A stretch of DNA of 64,000 nucleotides from Adiantum capillus-veneris (lineage: Eukaryota; Streptophyta; Polypodiopsida; Polypodiales; Pteridaceae). Below, in pieces: positions 1 to 11,336 of this stretch (its first letter is position 1; each line of letters starts with the position of its first letter). The DNA is taken from assembly GCA_014529385.2 (NCBI GenBank), contig CM043952.1:66094870-66158869 (forward strand). Direction: 5' to 3'. A program made the position numbers and the translations under genes. The notes beneath the pieces were generated by a model that saw nothing but the letters and a program-made list of their open reading frames with translations, was not told the DNA's origin and did no database searches.

Positions 1-689
1 GCTGGTTTTGATGCTTTATTTTCTAAGTGGCTGCCCACTTATTAAGTGGGCAGCCGGCATATTTTAAAATTGGTATGAACCTGCCTAAAAACTCAATAAA
101 ACCTTATAAGCTAAAAACAATGCTTTTCACAACACTTCCCAGGCGTCCCTGGATGCAACCATATGCACAAATGCAATGTAGACATAGATTCCTCGCGAGA
201 AAGTGTCTGCTCTTCCCGGAAAACTTGTTAAAATATTCCACTTTTTTAAAAAAGCTTCTCAAAACCCATCTTTATTCTTGTGCTTGCATCTTTATGCGTA
301 TTCTTCTTTCTAGTTCGGATTTCCTACCACACCAACGAGATATTCCCTTTCTGATACTCCTGTCACCCCATCACGTGACGCATCAGGAATACTCGTTTCC
401 CGGTCTCTCCTACCGAACCAACGGTAAAACCCCTTCGCGATGCTTAATGTCGCCCATCATATGACACATCAGAGTTTTCCGTTCATGATGGCTTTTAATA
501 ATTCCAATAGATCTACAGTTCCTAACCTTACGGTTCAAGTGCACATCTTTAAATATCCTAATTTCAATAAAAAGAAATTACTCAAGAAAATAAGAAAATA
601 ACAAAATTGTCCATTTAGCAACACCAAGGACTGGACAGAACTCGACAAATGATAACTAAAGAAGAAGGAAGCTTCAAAAAAACAAGGAT
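1..689. other. No recognised gene at left edge
   Basis: AT-rich sequence. Open frames are short and resemble no family I know. It includes the small inverted repeat at 29-55. I looked here on the minus strand for the missing C-terminal exons of RFC3 and did not find them. Confidence 0.5.
29..55. repeat. Perfect 12-bp inverted repeat, 3-nt loop
   Basis: GGCTGCCCACTT at 29-40 is followed by ATT and then its exact reverse complement at 44-55. It could form a short hairpin. No coding context explains it; it could be part of a MITE or an LTR. Confidence 0.8.
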
Positions 690-1330
690 GCACGACCCCA
701 ATTGACCGAGGAACAAAAATCAAAATACCTCAAGGAGGGGAAGTGCTTTGATTGTGGAGAACAAGGACACATCTTTGCAAGGTGCCCCAAAAAGGAACAT
801 CAAGGACAATCAGAAGACAAGCCAGAGAGTTCCAGAGCAGCTGAAGAACGTGGCAGAAAAGGAAAGATGAAAGCAAGACTGATACCAGATTGTATGGGGA
901 CCGACCTCGATCAAATGGATGAAAGCACAAAACTTTGCCGCGAATGGGGCAAGGTGTGAGATCACAAAGCCCTCATCTTCTTTGACGGAGGAGCCAAGGC
1001 CAACTTTATTTCACCTGAATTGGCGGCTCGAGTCTCGACTTAGAATTACACCAGACAAAATGGGGCAACAGGCAGAGGCAGTTCTAGCGGCACCCAGACG
1101 TCCTCCTAGGAATCCCTTGGTACCACAAGAACAACGCTGTGGTTGATTATTGGGCTAAGAAAGCTACCTTGGTCCTTGATGAATGAGAAGGGCAGGAAAA
1201 TTGTGCTTGATGTGAAATTGAAGAGCGAGTCAATCCCACTTGTATCGGCTTCGGCAATTTCCAAATTAACGAAATCCAATCTTTTCGTTTACTTCATAAT
1301 CCGTTACGGATACTCACTTCTAAAATGAAA
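690..1330 (+). pseudogene. Ty3/gypsy gag-protease fragment
   Basis: The frame at 702-959 carries a retroviral-type zinc knuckle (CFDCGEQGHIFARC, C-x2-C-x4-H-x4-C) at about 747-788, after a Lys-rich stretch, and ends in an acidic linker. In the next frame, at about 968-1010, a protease-like start follows (ALIFFDGGAKANF, where gypsy proteases have D-[S/T/G]-G). Similarity then continues in broken pieces in shifting frames to about 1330. Order and orientation fit the gag/protease junction of a gypsy element whose reverse transcriptase, integrase and LTRs are not visible. It lies downstream of the last RFC3 exon seen here and may sit in an RFC3 intron or mark where that gene was broken. Confidence 0.75.
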
Positions 1331-1918
1331 CGGGGTTTTGAAACAGAAAGTTGGAATGGGAACGGGAGCAGAAGCCTAAAATGGCCAATCCTTGTAACTA
1401 TGCTATGAGGGTCTATAAATGTCGCAAACCTTCCCTCAATTGGGCGGTTAGTGCCAATGCTCTTTCAAACAACCAATGTGTCTTGAAACCAGTCCACTAC
1501 AGCTGCAAGGCTTACTTTCTCCTTGGAGAAAAATCAAAGGGTGGCCTTATGCAGGGACAATCGAGGGCCCTTTTCGCCACCATCTGTATCTGATACTGAA
1601 AGAATGGAGCAAACAGAGTAAGAGATGACCCGCCAGGGACAGGAAAGCCTGTAAATTTATCCTATAGGGCCACCGAACACAAGCTTGGAGAGAACATGAG
1701 AGCACGAGATGTCTAAAAGTGAGGGATGAGAGTGAAGGTAGTATCTGTGCACACGAGAGTGTGTAAGCACGAAGATCCAACTAAAGAAGAGAGCGAGAGC
1801 ATATGTGTACTTGTATACTCGTCTAATAGCAATTAAAATATATCTTCAAAAAAAGTTGCTGCAAAAACTACTTACCATCAAAAAAATAATAACCTTGCAC
1901 CACAATTTAGGATACAAC
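1331..1918. other. No recognised gene
   Basis: Noncoding-looking sequence between the gag scrap and RFC3 exon 6. Nothing resembles the missing RFC3 C-terminus. The part nearest 1918 is presumably RFC3 intron. Confidence 0.4.
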
Positions 1919-4535
1919 TAGAAGCTTTGCCAAATGACTCGTTCAAAAGCCAATATGCCATTTGCTCAATATCTTTGGGCATAGGACTTCCTGTGCAAAG
2001 GTAAACCACATCCTCCGTAATGGATGGGCATGCCATGTGAGTCGACTGCATACCAAAGGGTAAGTAAGATTTTCAGCTCATACCAGACAGTCTGATAGCT
2101 CAAAAGTTATTCACGCATTTTATCCAGATACCTGTAATATATTGAGACCCCGTCTCATGTCACCATTACTCAGCCTTACTATTGCAGCAAGCCCACTATC
2201 TGTCACATCTAACCTGAAATAGTGTCCAAGTGGTGGAAATTTTACAGGCAAAAAACGTGAAGAAAATTCACTAAAAATGCCATTATCTAGAGATATACCC
2301 CTCTTCTTTGATTATGTGATGTAGCCGTTCGGTCACACTCTCTGCACTGAGAGGAGCAAATCTGAACCTCGTACATCGAGATTGCAAAGCTGGTATAATC
2401 TTGCTGACATAGTTGCAGATAAGGCAAAATCGAGTGTTTTTGGTGTATTTTTCAATGACTGAAGAAATAAAAGCCCAAGAGGCACTTTTCATGATTATTG
2501 GAAAAATAAAATTAAATTTGAGGCAACATAGCAAGTTTATATACCTACCTCTGCGCAACGAAAACTGTGCATCTTTAGTCATAGCATCTGCTTCATCCAG
2601 TATCACCAGTTTTACACTGGCTCTAGCCCTGCATTTAACAGATTTTCTATATAATTTTCGGAACACTTTGACAGGAAATTTTCAAGAGAGAAACACTTTA
2701 ACAGGAAATATTATCCACTTTGCACATGGAAGTAGACGACCAGGTTGTCTAACATGAGTACTACACATGGTTTAAATAATTAAATACAGTGGAGATGAGG
2801 CAAAGTCTAATCATCGTTAAGCGCTGGTCTGGTACTCCTAGAAAAGCTTCACTTAAAATTGAGAAACAAAGGCCAAAGTCCTTAGTATGCATGTAGTCGA
2901 TCCTAGATTCTGTTTGCATTAATATTAGGCAGATTTTTTTGAAGTGAAATTGGATTGAATGAGGAAAAGCTCTCAAATGCGTTAAGTTTCCAATCGACTG
3001 GACATGGTCTGGTTTTGAAATATGTAGTAAAGTGAATTACCAAAAGACAATAGACCAGCAGCAAACTTCCAACACGCTACTTAACCAGCTCCAGATAGGC
3101 ACTTAGGACCCTTCCCACTTCCCAGAATTTAACAATCATAAAGAAAAGCTTAGCTGATCAACCTCACATTTCAAGACAGAGCCCATTCCCCCCAGCTAGC
3201 ACAATAACCTCTAGAGCTCCGAAAGTAAAGAGAGACACTGCCTCTATAAACAACAAAAGAAACAATGAGTAAGGATATACCCAAAAGAAATGCTTTGGGT
3301 ACTTGCAAAATCCTGTATTTGCTGTCTAACAACATCAATGCCACGATCATCTGAGGCATTAAGCTCTAAAATCATGTTCTGAAACTGAATCCCATATAGT
3401 TTGCGAGCAACAGCTAGTATGGTTGATGTCTTCCCTGTCCCAGGTGGTCCATATAGAAGTAAATGAGGCAGTCTATTTTCACCTGTGAGCCTGTCAACTA
3501 CACACAAGAAACAAAATCAGAACTCTGTCTACGATCCAAAGGTTGACACAAAAGGTGTGTGAATAACTGAGAAAATGGTCACATATAAATTAGCCAGACA
3601 CCAAGACGGAAGGTAGCTTGGACTAAAATCCGATCTCGAGGAGCTTTATCTAGGTGGTGGAAAATGGGAGCTACAGTGCAACATTGCAAGTCATCATTAG
3701 CAGCTATGTGCTTAAGAGAGCGGCATCTCAAAGTACATAAGTCTGATAGGCTCCAAATCATCGTCCAGCTATACTCCTTGAAATATAACTCTTAACTATT
3801 TTTGTCGTCATATGCATCAAAATGCTCACATGTTCTCCAAACAGAAAAATGTTGTTCTAATTTGCGGATGGGAATTTTTTAAGTACCTCAGATTCAATGG
3901 TGACATCAGATTTGTGAGGCCTGACACAGCTGATAAGGTTGCTGATGTTTAGCCCCTACAAACAGAGTAGCTCAACTCAAAAAACTAGCTTGCACTTGAA
4001 GCCCCCCTAAAATTACTGCCTTGATTTCTTGTATCAAAGGATATATTCTGTAAGGATGCATACGGACCACAAAGCACTGAATGAAATTACAGTTATAAAC
4101 ACCCCATCCATTCACCTAATCTATCTCTAGGAGTGCTCAAGCGAGCTGATCACCTAGAGAAAGTACGTAAGTACAGGGCTCCGAAAATCCAGAATGTGGA
4201 AACTAAATGTACATCGAGGTGCCATATATGAGAAGTGTAAAATGAACCACTGGGGGGTTGTGGCCCTCATCAAGGCTGAAAAAGACTGAAGTGCAAGATC
4301 ACCATATGAGATATGAGTGTCTATACTCCTCCGCTGCCCTGGAGGAGCATGCCGATGTATCCAACTGGCAGTGCAGAGTATGCACAAGCTCTAACCAAAT
4401 GTCTACCAAAGTATTCGCCATAATCAAAGGCTCGTCACTGAAGAAATGTGAACAATATGCAAATTGGTGAATAGCACCACTCATGCCCTGCATCTAGTCT
4501 CAAGAACGTAGAAGTCTGCTCCCAAGTCCACAGAA

Positions 4536-4577
<42 letters not shown>

Positions 4578-4761
4578 GAAGAGAGGACGCACTGGTGTCA
4601 ATGATGTCCTTGTGGGCTGCCACATCTGAAAGGGAGGTGGGCCGGTATTTTTCGACCCATGGTACGCTTCTGTTAGGGACGGTCAACTTGGCCTTGCCCT
4701 TCTGCGCCGCTGTTAGCTTCGACGTGACCGTGATCGGCGCGTCCAACTCCATAGCCTCCAT
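1919..4761 (-). CDS. RFC3: Replication factor C subunit 3 (clamp loader), exons 1-6; 3' part not seen
   Basis: A small subunit of the RFC clamp loader, an AAA+ ATPase that loads PCNA at primer ends in the nucleus. Exons on the minus strand, set from GT/AG sites and unbroken phase: 4761-4593, 3497-3281, 2628-2549, 2458-2299, 2213-2132, 2045-1919 (the last end is tentative). Together they give about 278 codons. The protein shows RFC box II (WVEKYRP), Walker A (GPPGTGKT), Walker B (LDEADAMT), a sensor-1 region (LICNYVSKI), the SRC box with the arginine finger ([10 protein letters not shown]) and sensor 2 ([11 protein letters not shown]). The match is to plant RFC3 (human RFC5 type, about 370 residues in Arabidopsis from memory), so roughly the last 90-100 residues are missing. 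Those exons may lie left of the window or be lost. The start is the first ATG of the exon-1 frame. No frameshift or stop is seen in the six exons. Confidence 0.94.
4539..4575. repeat. (CT)n microsatellite in RFC3 intron 1
   Basis: About 37 bp of uninterrupted CT. It lies in intron 1 within about 20 bp of the 5' splice site, so the pre-mRNA would carry a GA tract right after the donor. Confidence 0.95.
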
Positions 4762-4828
4762 ACTGACCAGCGCGGGAACGCCTCAAAGCATGGCACTTAA
4801 ATTACTAACATTCCTTATTTTGTATTAA

Positions 4829-5623
4829 CGCATTAACGCAGTAGTTTGCCTTGATGGCTTTGATGTGCAGATGATGTGAAATGAAAACAAGTAGTAGGTG
4901 GTACCTTTTAACTTATGTCATGGCTTGTTTGGAGGCTTTGCAATGTTTCTGTTAGAGTTTTACGATCTCACCTAATGATTGGAATTTGGAGTTAGTCAAT
5001 GTGTAAAGGCGAAGAATTTGCAGACAATTTTGTTAGATGCAAAAATGCGCTACGGCCAAAGAAACATCGACTCTGTTTTTATATTGCTATTTCTCTTTTA
5101 GGTGGTACACTATCAATGCTTTCTTTTTACATATATAGTCTATTGCATTTCTACAAAGTGGTGCATGGCTGAGCCTCTTAGCAAATTCTACAAACATGAT
5201 TATATGTAAGAGGTTGCAAATCATTCTCTGATACAAAGGCTAGGAGCTCCTCATAGACACTATTTTTTATGAGTTGCTAGCCCTTGTTCTACAAAATTTG
5301 GAGTGCTCTACTTCATTTTTACGAGTGAGAGAGAGAGAGAGAGAGAGAGAGTCCTCCTTTTGGTCTATCTTGGGTTGGCAAGGCTACCAAGCTTGATTAT
5401 ACGAATTGGATATGTTAGCATGGTGTGAGGAGATGAAAGCTAAGAAAAATCAATATAATCATAAAACTTTAATTGAGAATGGAGTGGAATCTAGAATTGG
5501 TTTCAACATTGGGAACGCAATTGGACTCTATGTCTCTACTACACTCTCTTGCTTGCTTGTATCCTTGCGTCTTTCGTCACCAAATTTCATTTGTGGTCTA
5601 CTTAAATTGTTCTCTCTCTAGAA
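4829..5623. other. Intergenic, probably RFC3 5' flank
   Basis: No convincing coding region. It lies upstream of the RFC3 start codon and presumably holds its 5' UTR and promoter, but I could not fix a TATA box or start site. It contains the GA microsatellite at 5327-5351. Confidence 0.4.
5327..5351. repeat. (GA)n microsatellite
   Basis: About 25 bp of GA repeats upstream of RFC3. Confidence 0.9.
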
Positions 5624-5772
5624 TTGGCCATTCTAGTGAGAGAAAATAAAAATAATAGAAGGGTCAATTATGTACAATGGCCAAAGGAATGTGTTTGTGA
5701 ACTAAAGAGTTTCAGAATCTAAATGCATTTTTCAGAAGTGCCATCGGAATCCGATAAGGGTTCAATTTGATT
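5624..5772 (+). repeat. Left direct repeat (LTR piece) of gypsy A
   Basis: Starts GGCCATTCTAGTGAGAG and aligns along its length with 9687-9826, with scattered substitutions and one small gap. It is probably the 3' end of a 5' LTR left after a deletion. Confidence 0.65.
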
Positions 5773-6162
5773 CTGGCTCCATACAATTATATATATGTAG
5801 GGTTAGCATCAAAGCTAAGAATACATGCTCATGAGATGGAACAAACATACGCTGTTGAAGGACCCTTTGAAGGCCTGGAGAATCATGTCACACCTTTGAT
5901 TAGTAAGTTAAGGCTTCATGTGCAAGCGTATGTGGACAAAGAGGATGTTCTAATCTCTCTACTCAAGTATGAGGATGTGTTGCTTGGAGTACCCTGGTTC
6001 AACCATATGGCTACTTCCATAAGGCTTCATGTGCAAGCCTATGTGGACAAAGAGGATTTTCTCATCTCTCTACTCAAGTATGAGGATGTGTTGCTTGGAG
6101 TACCTTGGTTCGACCATATGGCTACTTCCATCAAGTTTCCAGAGAGGTTGGTAGCATTTTAG
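5767..6162 (+). pseudogene. Gypsy protease remnant with internal tandem duplication
   Basis: Retropepsin C-terminal half. The block with KLRLHVQAYVDKED and the PWF-HMA motif (the aspartyl-protease flap and end, seen also in G1, G2 and G4) occurs twice in tandem, period 111 bp, in frame. The active-site D-T-G part is missing at the left. A stop follows at about 6160, after which similarity goes on toward the linker. Confidence 0.8.
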
Positions 6163-6183
6163 CACAAGGGTAGAGACATCACT

Positions 6184-6846
6184 TTGCAAGTTAATGAGAA
6201 GGGCACACCATCCCCATTGTATCACATAACTCCTTTAACCATAAAGGATTCAATTTTTTCTTACATGATCTTTGTCAAGGATACTGCTAAGAATGATGTT
6301 GTCTCTTCTAATGGTTCATTAAATGGAGAAAGTGATCTTTATTCGTTTCTAAATGAACACGCTGATCTTTTTATCAATAACATCCCAGGAGAGTTACCTC
6401 TTGGAAGGGTGGAATGATGATCATAGGATTGAGCTGGTACCAGAAAGCTCTCCTCCTAACAAGCCTCCTTAACGTGTCTTGCCAACTCATTAAGAGGAGA
6501 TTATGTCACAAGTTAACAAACTTATGAAAAAGGGAATGATAAGACCTAGTTCTTTGCCATATTGTTCTCTTGTCTTATTAGTGCACAAAAAAGACAGTAC
6601 ACACAAAAGGCATGTGATGAGGATTTGTTTAATAAGTTGCAAGGATCTACTATCATCAAATATAAATTGTATCAAAAGATATTCACAAGACAGCCCTTAA
6701 GGACAACTTTTGGCTTCTACAAATATCTTGTCATGCCTTTTGGGTTGATAAATGCTCCAGCCACATTCAATCAAATGATGAAAGAACCTTTCATGTGCAT
6801 AGGGCTTATACACAATTATCCTTTGATGATTTATAGTCTACTATAA
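6184..6846 (+). pseudogene. Gypsy linker and reverse-transcriptase remnant
   Basis: The protease-RT linker (LNEHADLFINNIPGELP) is at about 6350-6400. RT motifs follow in shifted frames: a KGMIRPS/LLVHKKD start at about 6525-6595, then a jump, then FGFYKYLVMPFGLINAPATF at about 6708-6770. The middle of the palm, including the segment before the catalytic Asp pair, is deleted or scrambled. Non-functional. Confidence 0.8.
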
Positions 6847-7169
6847 GTCCCTAGAAGAACACAGAGCATCTCAAGGTAGTATTTTCAAGCATTGCAAGAG
6901 AATAAGCTATTTAATAAACTTTTGAAGTTAGAAGAGATTCAATATTAGGCCATATTATCTCCAAGGATGGTATCTGTGTGGATCCACAAAAGCTTGAGGT
7001 GATAATAAATGGCATGAACTAAGGAATCTACATGAGCTACGAATGTTTATTGGAATGTGATCATACTATAGAAGATTCATTACAAAACTCTTTGCCATAG
7101 CAGGACCAATACATGATTTGGCCAAGAAGAACATCAAGTATGAATGGATTGAGAAGGAGAGAAAACCTT

Positions 7170-7608
7170 TCACTAAGTTTTAAGAGAGAATCATGTCTCA
7201 ACCTATCTCATTGCTAGCAAACTGCGCAAACCATTTGAGGTCCATTGTGATGCTAGTGGTGATTGCCTTGGAGCGGCACTTCTTCAAGAAGGGCATGCCA
7301 TAGAATATGAGAGTCGCCAAGTGCACCTTGATGAGATGATTCTTGGCATCTATGAAAAAGAGCTTCTAGTTGTCTTACATGCCTTGGATACTTGGAAGCA
7401 TTACTTGCTTGGGACACCCTTCATCATTCAAATGGATTATCATAGTCTCAAGTACTTCATGACACAAACCAAACTTTCTGACAAACAAATGAGGTGGGAA
7501 ATTGCTCACATTCCTGGCAAGCACATCTACCATAGCACTAGGGAAGATGCAATAATAGTATGTGGTTCAAGATGGCTATCTTCTCTATGGATCTTTGATA
7601 TGTGTTAG
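7170..7608 (+). pseudogene. Gypsy RNase H remnant
   Basis: At about 7230 the RNase H start (FEVHCDASGDCLGAALLQ) is readable, then EKELLVVLHALDTWKHYL at about 7360-7410 and FIIQMDYHSLKYFM at about 7420-7460. The region before 7200 is scrambled thumb/connection sequence. Frames change at least once, so no product is expected. Confidence 0.8.
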
Positions 7609-7614
7609 GTAAAC

Positions 7615-8287
7615 TGGTTTGTATGAATTGCATGCTCCACCATACACTAGACATAGAGGGATTCAAGCAACAATGAATGTAATTGAGACATGTTTCTTTT
7701 GACCTTCAATGAAAAAGAACATTCAAGAATATGTAACTCAATGCATTACTTGCCAAAAGAAAAAATATGACCATGGGAAGCAATGTGGTTTGCTCCAGCC
7801 ACTCCCAATTCCTAATTCTCCATGGGAGAGTATTGCTATGGATTTTATCTTTGGCTTACCAAAGTCTATCCATGGGAATACAAGAACATGGACAATAGTA
7901 GACATGTTTAGTAAGCAATCTCATGTTATACATGTCAGAAAGACTATTAAAGCTCCACATATGGCACAACTATCTATCTCTCAAATATTTAAGTATCATG
8001 GTTTGCCAACGAGTATTGTTTTCGATAGAGATCCCATAATGACCAATAATTTTTGGAAGGGACTCTTTGAGAATCTTCTCAATTTCTCTTCAACCTATCA
8101 TCCTCAAATGGATGGGCAAAGAGAACTTGTGAACTCCATCGTGCTTGATATATTAAAAGCTTATGTAGTGGAAGTAGACCAATGCAACCAATGGGAGAAG
8201 TATCTATCTCTACTAGAATATGCATACAACAATACTGTGCATTCTCCTATGGGTAAAGCACCTTTTGAGGGGATCGAAGGAAGGTGA
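7615..8287 (+). pseudogene. Gypsy integrase remnant
   Basis: The HHCC zinc-binding region is partly readable at about 7630-7760, ending in CITCQKKKYD. The core follows: AMDFIFGLPKS (first Asp), FDRDPIMTNNFW (second Asp) and the third acidic position in GQRELVN. A stop at 8285-8287 breaks the frame in the first copy of a 423-bp duplication; the second copy lacks that stop. Confidence 0.85.
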
Positions 8288-8873
8288 AAACTTCCCTCCA
8301 TTTTGAAAATGCATGATGGGAAGATCTTCGCTACTAATGAGAATAGTCGTGACACAATGCGTTTGCTAAGATCAAAGAAGCTATCTCTATTGCATAGCAA
8401 AATCACAAAGTTGTTGCTAACAAGCATAGAATAACTCTCTAGTTCAAAGAGAGATCCCATAATGACCAATAATTTTTGGAAGGGACTCTTTGAGAATCTT
8501 CTCAATTTCTCTTCAACCTATCATCCTCAAATGGATGGGCAAAGAGAACTTGTGAACTCCATCGTGCTTGATATATTAAAAGCTTATGTAGTGGAAGTAG
8601 ACCAATGCAACCAATGGGAGAAGTATCTACCTCTACTAGAATATGCATACAACAATACTGTGCATTCTCCTATGGGTAAAGCACCTTTTGAGGGGATCGA
8701 AGGAAGGTCAAAACTTCCCTCCATTTTGAAAATGCATGATGGGAAGATCTTCGCTACTAATGAGAATAGTCGTGACACAATGAGTTTGCTAAGATCAAAG
8801 AAGCTATCTCTATTGCATAGCAAAATCACAAAGTTGTTGCTAACAAGCATAGAATAACTCTCTAGTTCAAAGA
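8028..8873 (+). repeat. 423-bp tandem duplication inside integrase
   Basis: The unit starting at GATCCCATAATG (about 8030) recurs 423 bp later (8453) and ends in the same TTCAAAGAGA text. I count about three substitutions between the copies, so it is much younger than the element. The period is a multiple of three. Confidence 0.95.
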
Positions 8874-9300
8874 GAACGAGTGGGTTCTCTTAAAGTTTCC
8901 CGAAGCTAGTTTACAGCACTTTGCGGGCAAAACCTAACATGGAGAACTCATGGGTCATCAAAAGTACTACGCAAAATTAACACGCAGGTAATATGGACCA
9001 TTCAAGATTCTAGAACCAATTAATGAAATGGATTATCAACTTAAGCTATCCTCTCATTGGCCATAATGCATTCCATGTGAGTCTACTAAAGGGCTACAAG
9101 GGTGATCCTCCACAGTAGCAAAAGATCCTCTAGAATTTGAAGCAGCTGAAGAGATATTGCAACCCAACCATACCATCCGCCTAAAGACAAGGTGTTATGC
9201 AATGATAAGGTACTACATAAGTATCTCATGCTAAATGGATGCAAGAGCCATAATTAAAGGATAGTATATCACTTGTAGAAACCTGCAATGAATTACATAC
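8874..9300 (+). pseudogene. Gypsy pol C-terminal tail remnant
   Basis: Readable in pieces: FKILEPINEMDYQLKL at about 9000-9050, then a broken HNAFHVSLLK-like run and a Glu/Pro-rich stretch. This matches the region before the chromodomain in G2 (21460-21795) and G4 (35456-35788). No intact chromodomain remains. Confidence 0.7.
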
Positions 9301-9686
9301 AGGCCCTAGGCCGCTTGTTACATCGATGTGTTAAAACACAGTATAATGAAGAATAGCACGATTCTCTCTTTTGAGATCTATTGTTTCAAGTTCTTCACGA
9401 ATGTTTAAATGTCATTTGTATGCATACCAAATGTTGCACACTCGTGGTAGATTAGTTTCTTTCGAGTACCGAGTGGACTCGAAATCTACTATGAAACGAT
9501 GCTACTGCTAAATGTGTAGACATACTTGCGGCATATTTTATCCCAAATGCCAAGTAGCTTGGTCATCTACTTTCAAACAATGTCAAATGTGCTAAAGGTG
9601 GATCCTAAGCAAAAAGCCAATGGACCAAAGATACCTCTATTGAATAGAAGCATAGTTAAGGATGACTATGATCTCAAGTGCGGGGC

Positions 9687-9826
9687 CATTCTAGTGAGAG
9701 AATAAAAATAGTAGAAGGGCCAATTATGTACAATGGGTAAAGGAATGTGTTCATGAACTAGTGACTTTCAGAATCTCAATGCATCTTTTAAAAGTGCCAT
9801 TGAAATTTAATAAGGGTTCAAATGGG
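9687..9826 (+). repeat. Right direct repeat (LTR piece) of gypsy A
   Basis: Diverged copy of 5624-5772. It is preceded at about 9660-9685 by the AGGATGACTATGA text that also stands before the 3' LTRs of G2 (reversed, about 21125) and G4 (about 36225), so this junction is the polypurine/3' LTR boundary. Confidence 0.65.
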
Positions 9827-9830
9827 ACTA

Positions 9831-10764
9831 ATCAAGACTAAAATAGTAAGTTTTTATGATTGTAACGGGTCTCGAATGCCTCCGAAAGCAAGTTGAACAA
9901 CCACCCAAAAGGTGGAACCATACTTCCATTTTGTTCCACTCTGGTACCTCAGATTCTGCAAGTCCATACACAGGAGGAATTGCAAGCATAAATAAAATCA
10001 ATACATTCATCAATGACTCAATTGCTTCCCATCACAAAATGGAGAAAGGCATTTCTCAACAATGTGTGGCTTGACAATGCTCAACAAGGCATCCTTTGTT
10101 TCTTCCTCTATCTTATCGGAACTGAAATGTGTAATATGAATACGGCCGCCATTACCATCTGCAATAATCTCCATACCACACTTTGTTAGCAAATCAAGCC
10201 TCACTTATTCCACACAATAGATAAAAATCACTTTTTAGGAGACACCCACCGGATGATGAGTGTGTAACAATTGGCAAGTTCAACACATCCAATATTTTTG
10301 TTCAAGACTTGTAGCAAAGTCAATTATGTCCTTTGCATACATTCCAAACCTTTTTCTTGAACAACATTAGAAAGATAGCAAATACATGGGGGTGAAAACT
10401 CTTGTCAACTTTTCTATGAAAGTTTACACAACAATACAAGTTTCACAACCTACTTTTTTCCTTGGTTCGAACAAGTCTCTGCAAGCCTCTAGCCGCTCCA
10501 GAATGTTCCACCTACATAACAAAAATTGATGTGCTGTTAATGCAAACTTTCATAATCAAAATGGAAATATAGTTTTTACAAAGTAGCCACTAATTGCACA
10601 CCTGAGACATAGCACCTATTTCTTCTCTTTGAGACACTTGCACACTAGACTCTATATTGCTAGCATCTCAGGGGTATGTTGTGGCACACATTGTGTTGTG
10701 TTGTATTTGCATATGCATACATAGAAAAAAGTTTCACAAAACTATGACAATCTTTGGTGGCTCT
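9831..10764. other. No recognised gene; one short open frame
   Basis: The minus frame 10204-10010 (64 codons) reads like protein (GMEIIADGNGGRIHITHF, then a Lys/Glu-rich part) but I do not recognise it. The rest shows no coding signal. Confidence 0.3.
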
Positions 10765-11336
10765 TTATGATTGTATATATTTGTGATTAGGCTTATCTCT
10801 TTTGATCGGGGCCTTCTCTGGTACCTTGATCTTCTGCAAGTTGGCCACTACTTCCAAGAAAGCCCCATCGATATCGGAGAGCAGTGATGAAGATCCATTT
10901 TGGGCCCTAGGGAATGGCTTTCCAACATCTGGAAGAGGGGTATTCACTCATGAGATAATGTGTGTGGGTGTTGAACTTGTTGGGATGCTATGATTGAGGG
11001 CTGCCCTCTAGGCCCGAGTGAGGACACCAGCGGGCTCCTCTACCGATTGTAGCTTGTCTTGAGGGGCAACAACATGGGCGGAAGGTGGCGGCTAAGGGAT
11101 GGTGCTAACTGCTATCAGATTGATCTTGGGAAAGGTAAATACAGGTTGGCTCTAACTTGGGTGATGTTTGAAGGCATGGATGGACGATGTTTGGGACAAT
11201 CCTTACTAGAGTGATCCTTAGCCTCAGGGTAATGACGACAGAGAGGAGACCCTTTTGGTAGGGGGCATTTACTTTGGTAATGCCCATATTCCCCACATCT
11301 ATAGCACAAAATGGGCCAGTTGGATGGACGAGTCAA
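10765..11336 (-). pseudogene. Retrotransposon gag C-terminal fragment
   Basis: Minus strand. The frame 11336-11115 has a zinc knuckle CYRCGEYGHYQSKC (C-x2-C-x4-H-x4-C), followed closely by a second degenerate knuckle ending HSSKDCPKH. A linker frame continues at 10947-10765. No LTR or pol is attached. The paired knuckle recurs in the remnant at 37927-39259. Confidence 0.7.

Larger units (their letters stand above)
5624..9830 (+). mobile_element. Decayed Ty3/gypsy retrotransposon A (gag deleted)
   Basis: Order on the plus strand is protease, broken reverse transcriptase, RNase H, integrase, and a C-terminal tail related to G2 and G4. Diverged direct repeats bound it at 5624-5772 and about 9687-9826, taken as LTR pieces. 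Gag is absent: the left repeat runs straight into protease. All coding parts carry stops, frameshifts or deletions, so the copy is dead. No target duplication could be found. Two internal tandem duplications (111 and 423 bp) are described separately. Confidence 0.85.

Noticed and set aside
27-464. 145-codon frame at left edge
   Set aside because: No family resemblance, composition like noncoding DNA, crosses a hairpin.
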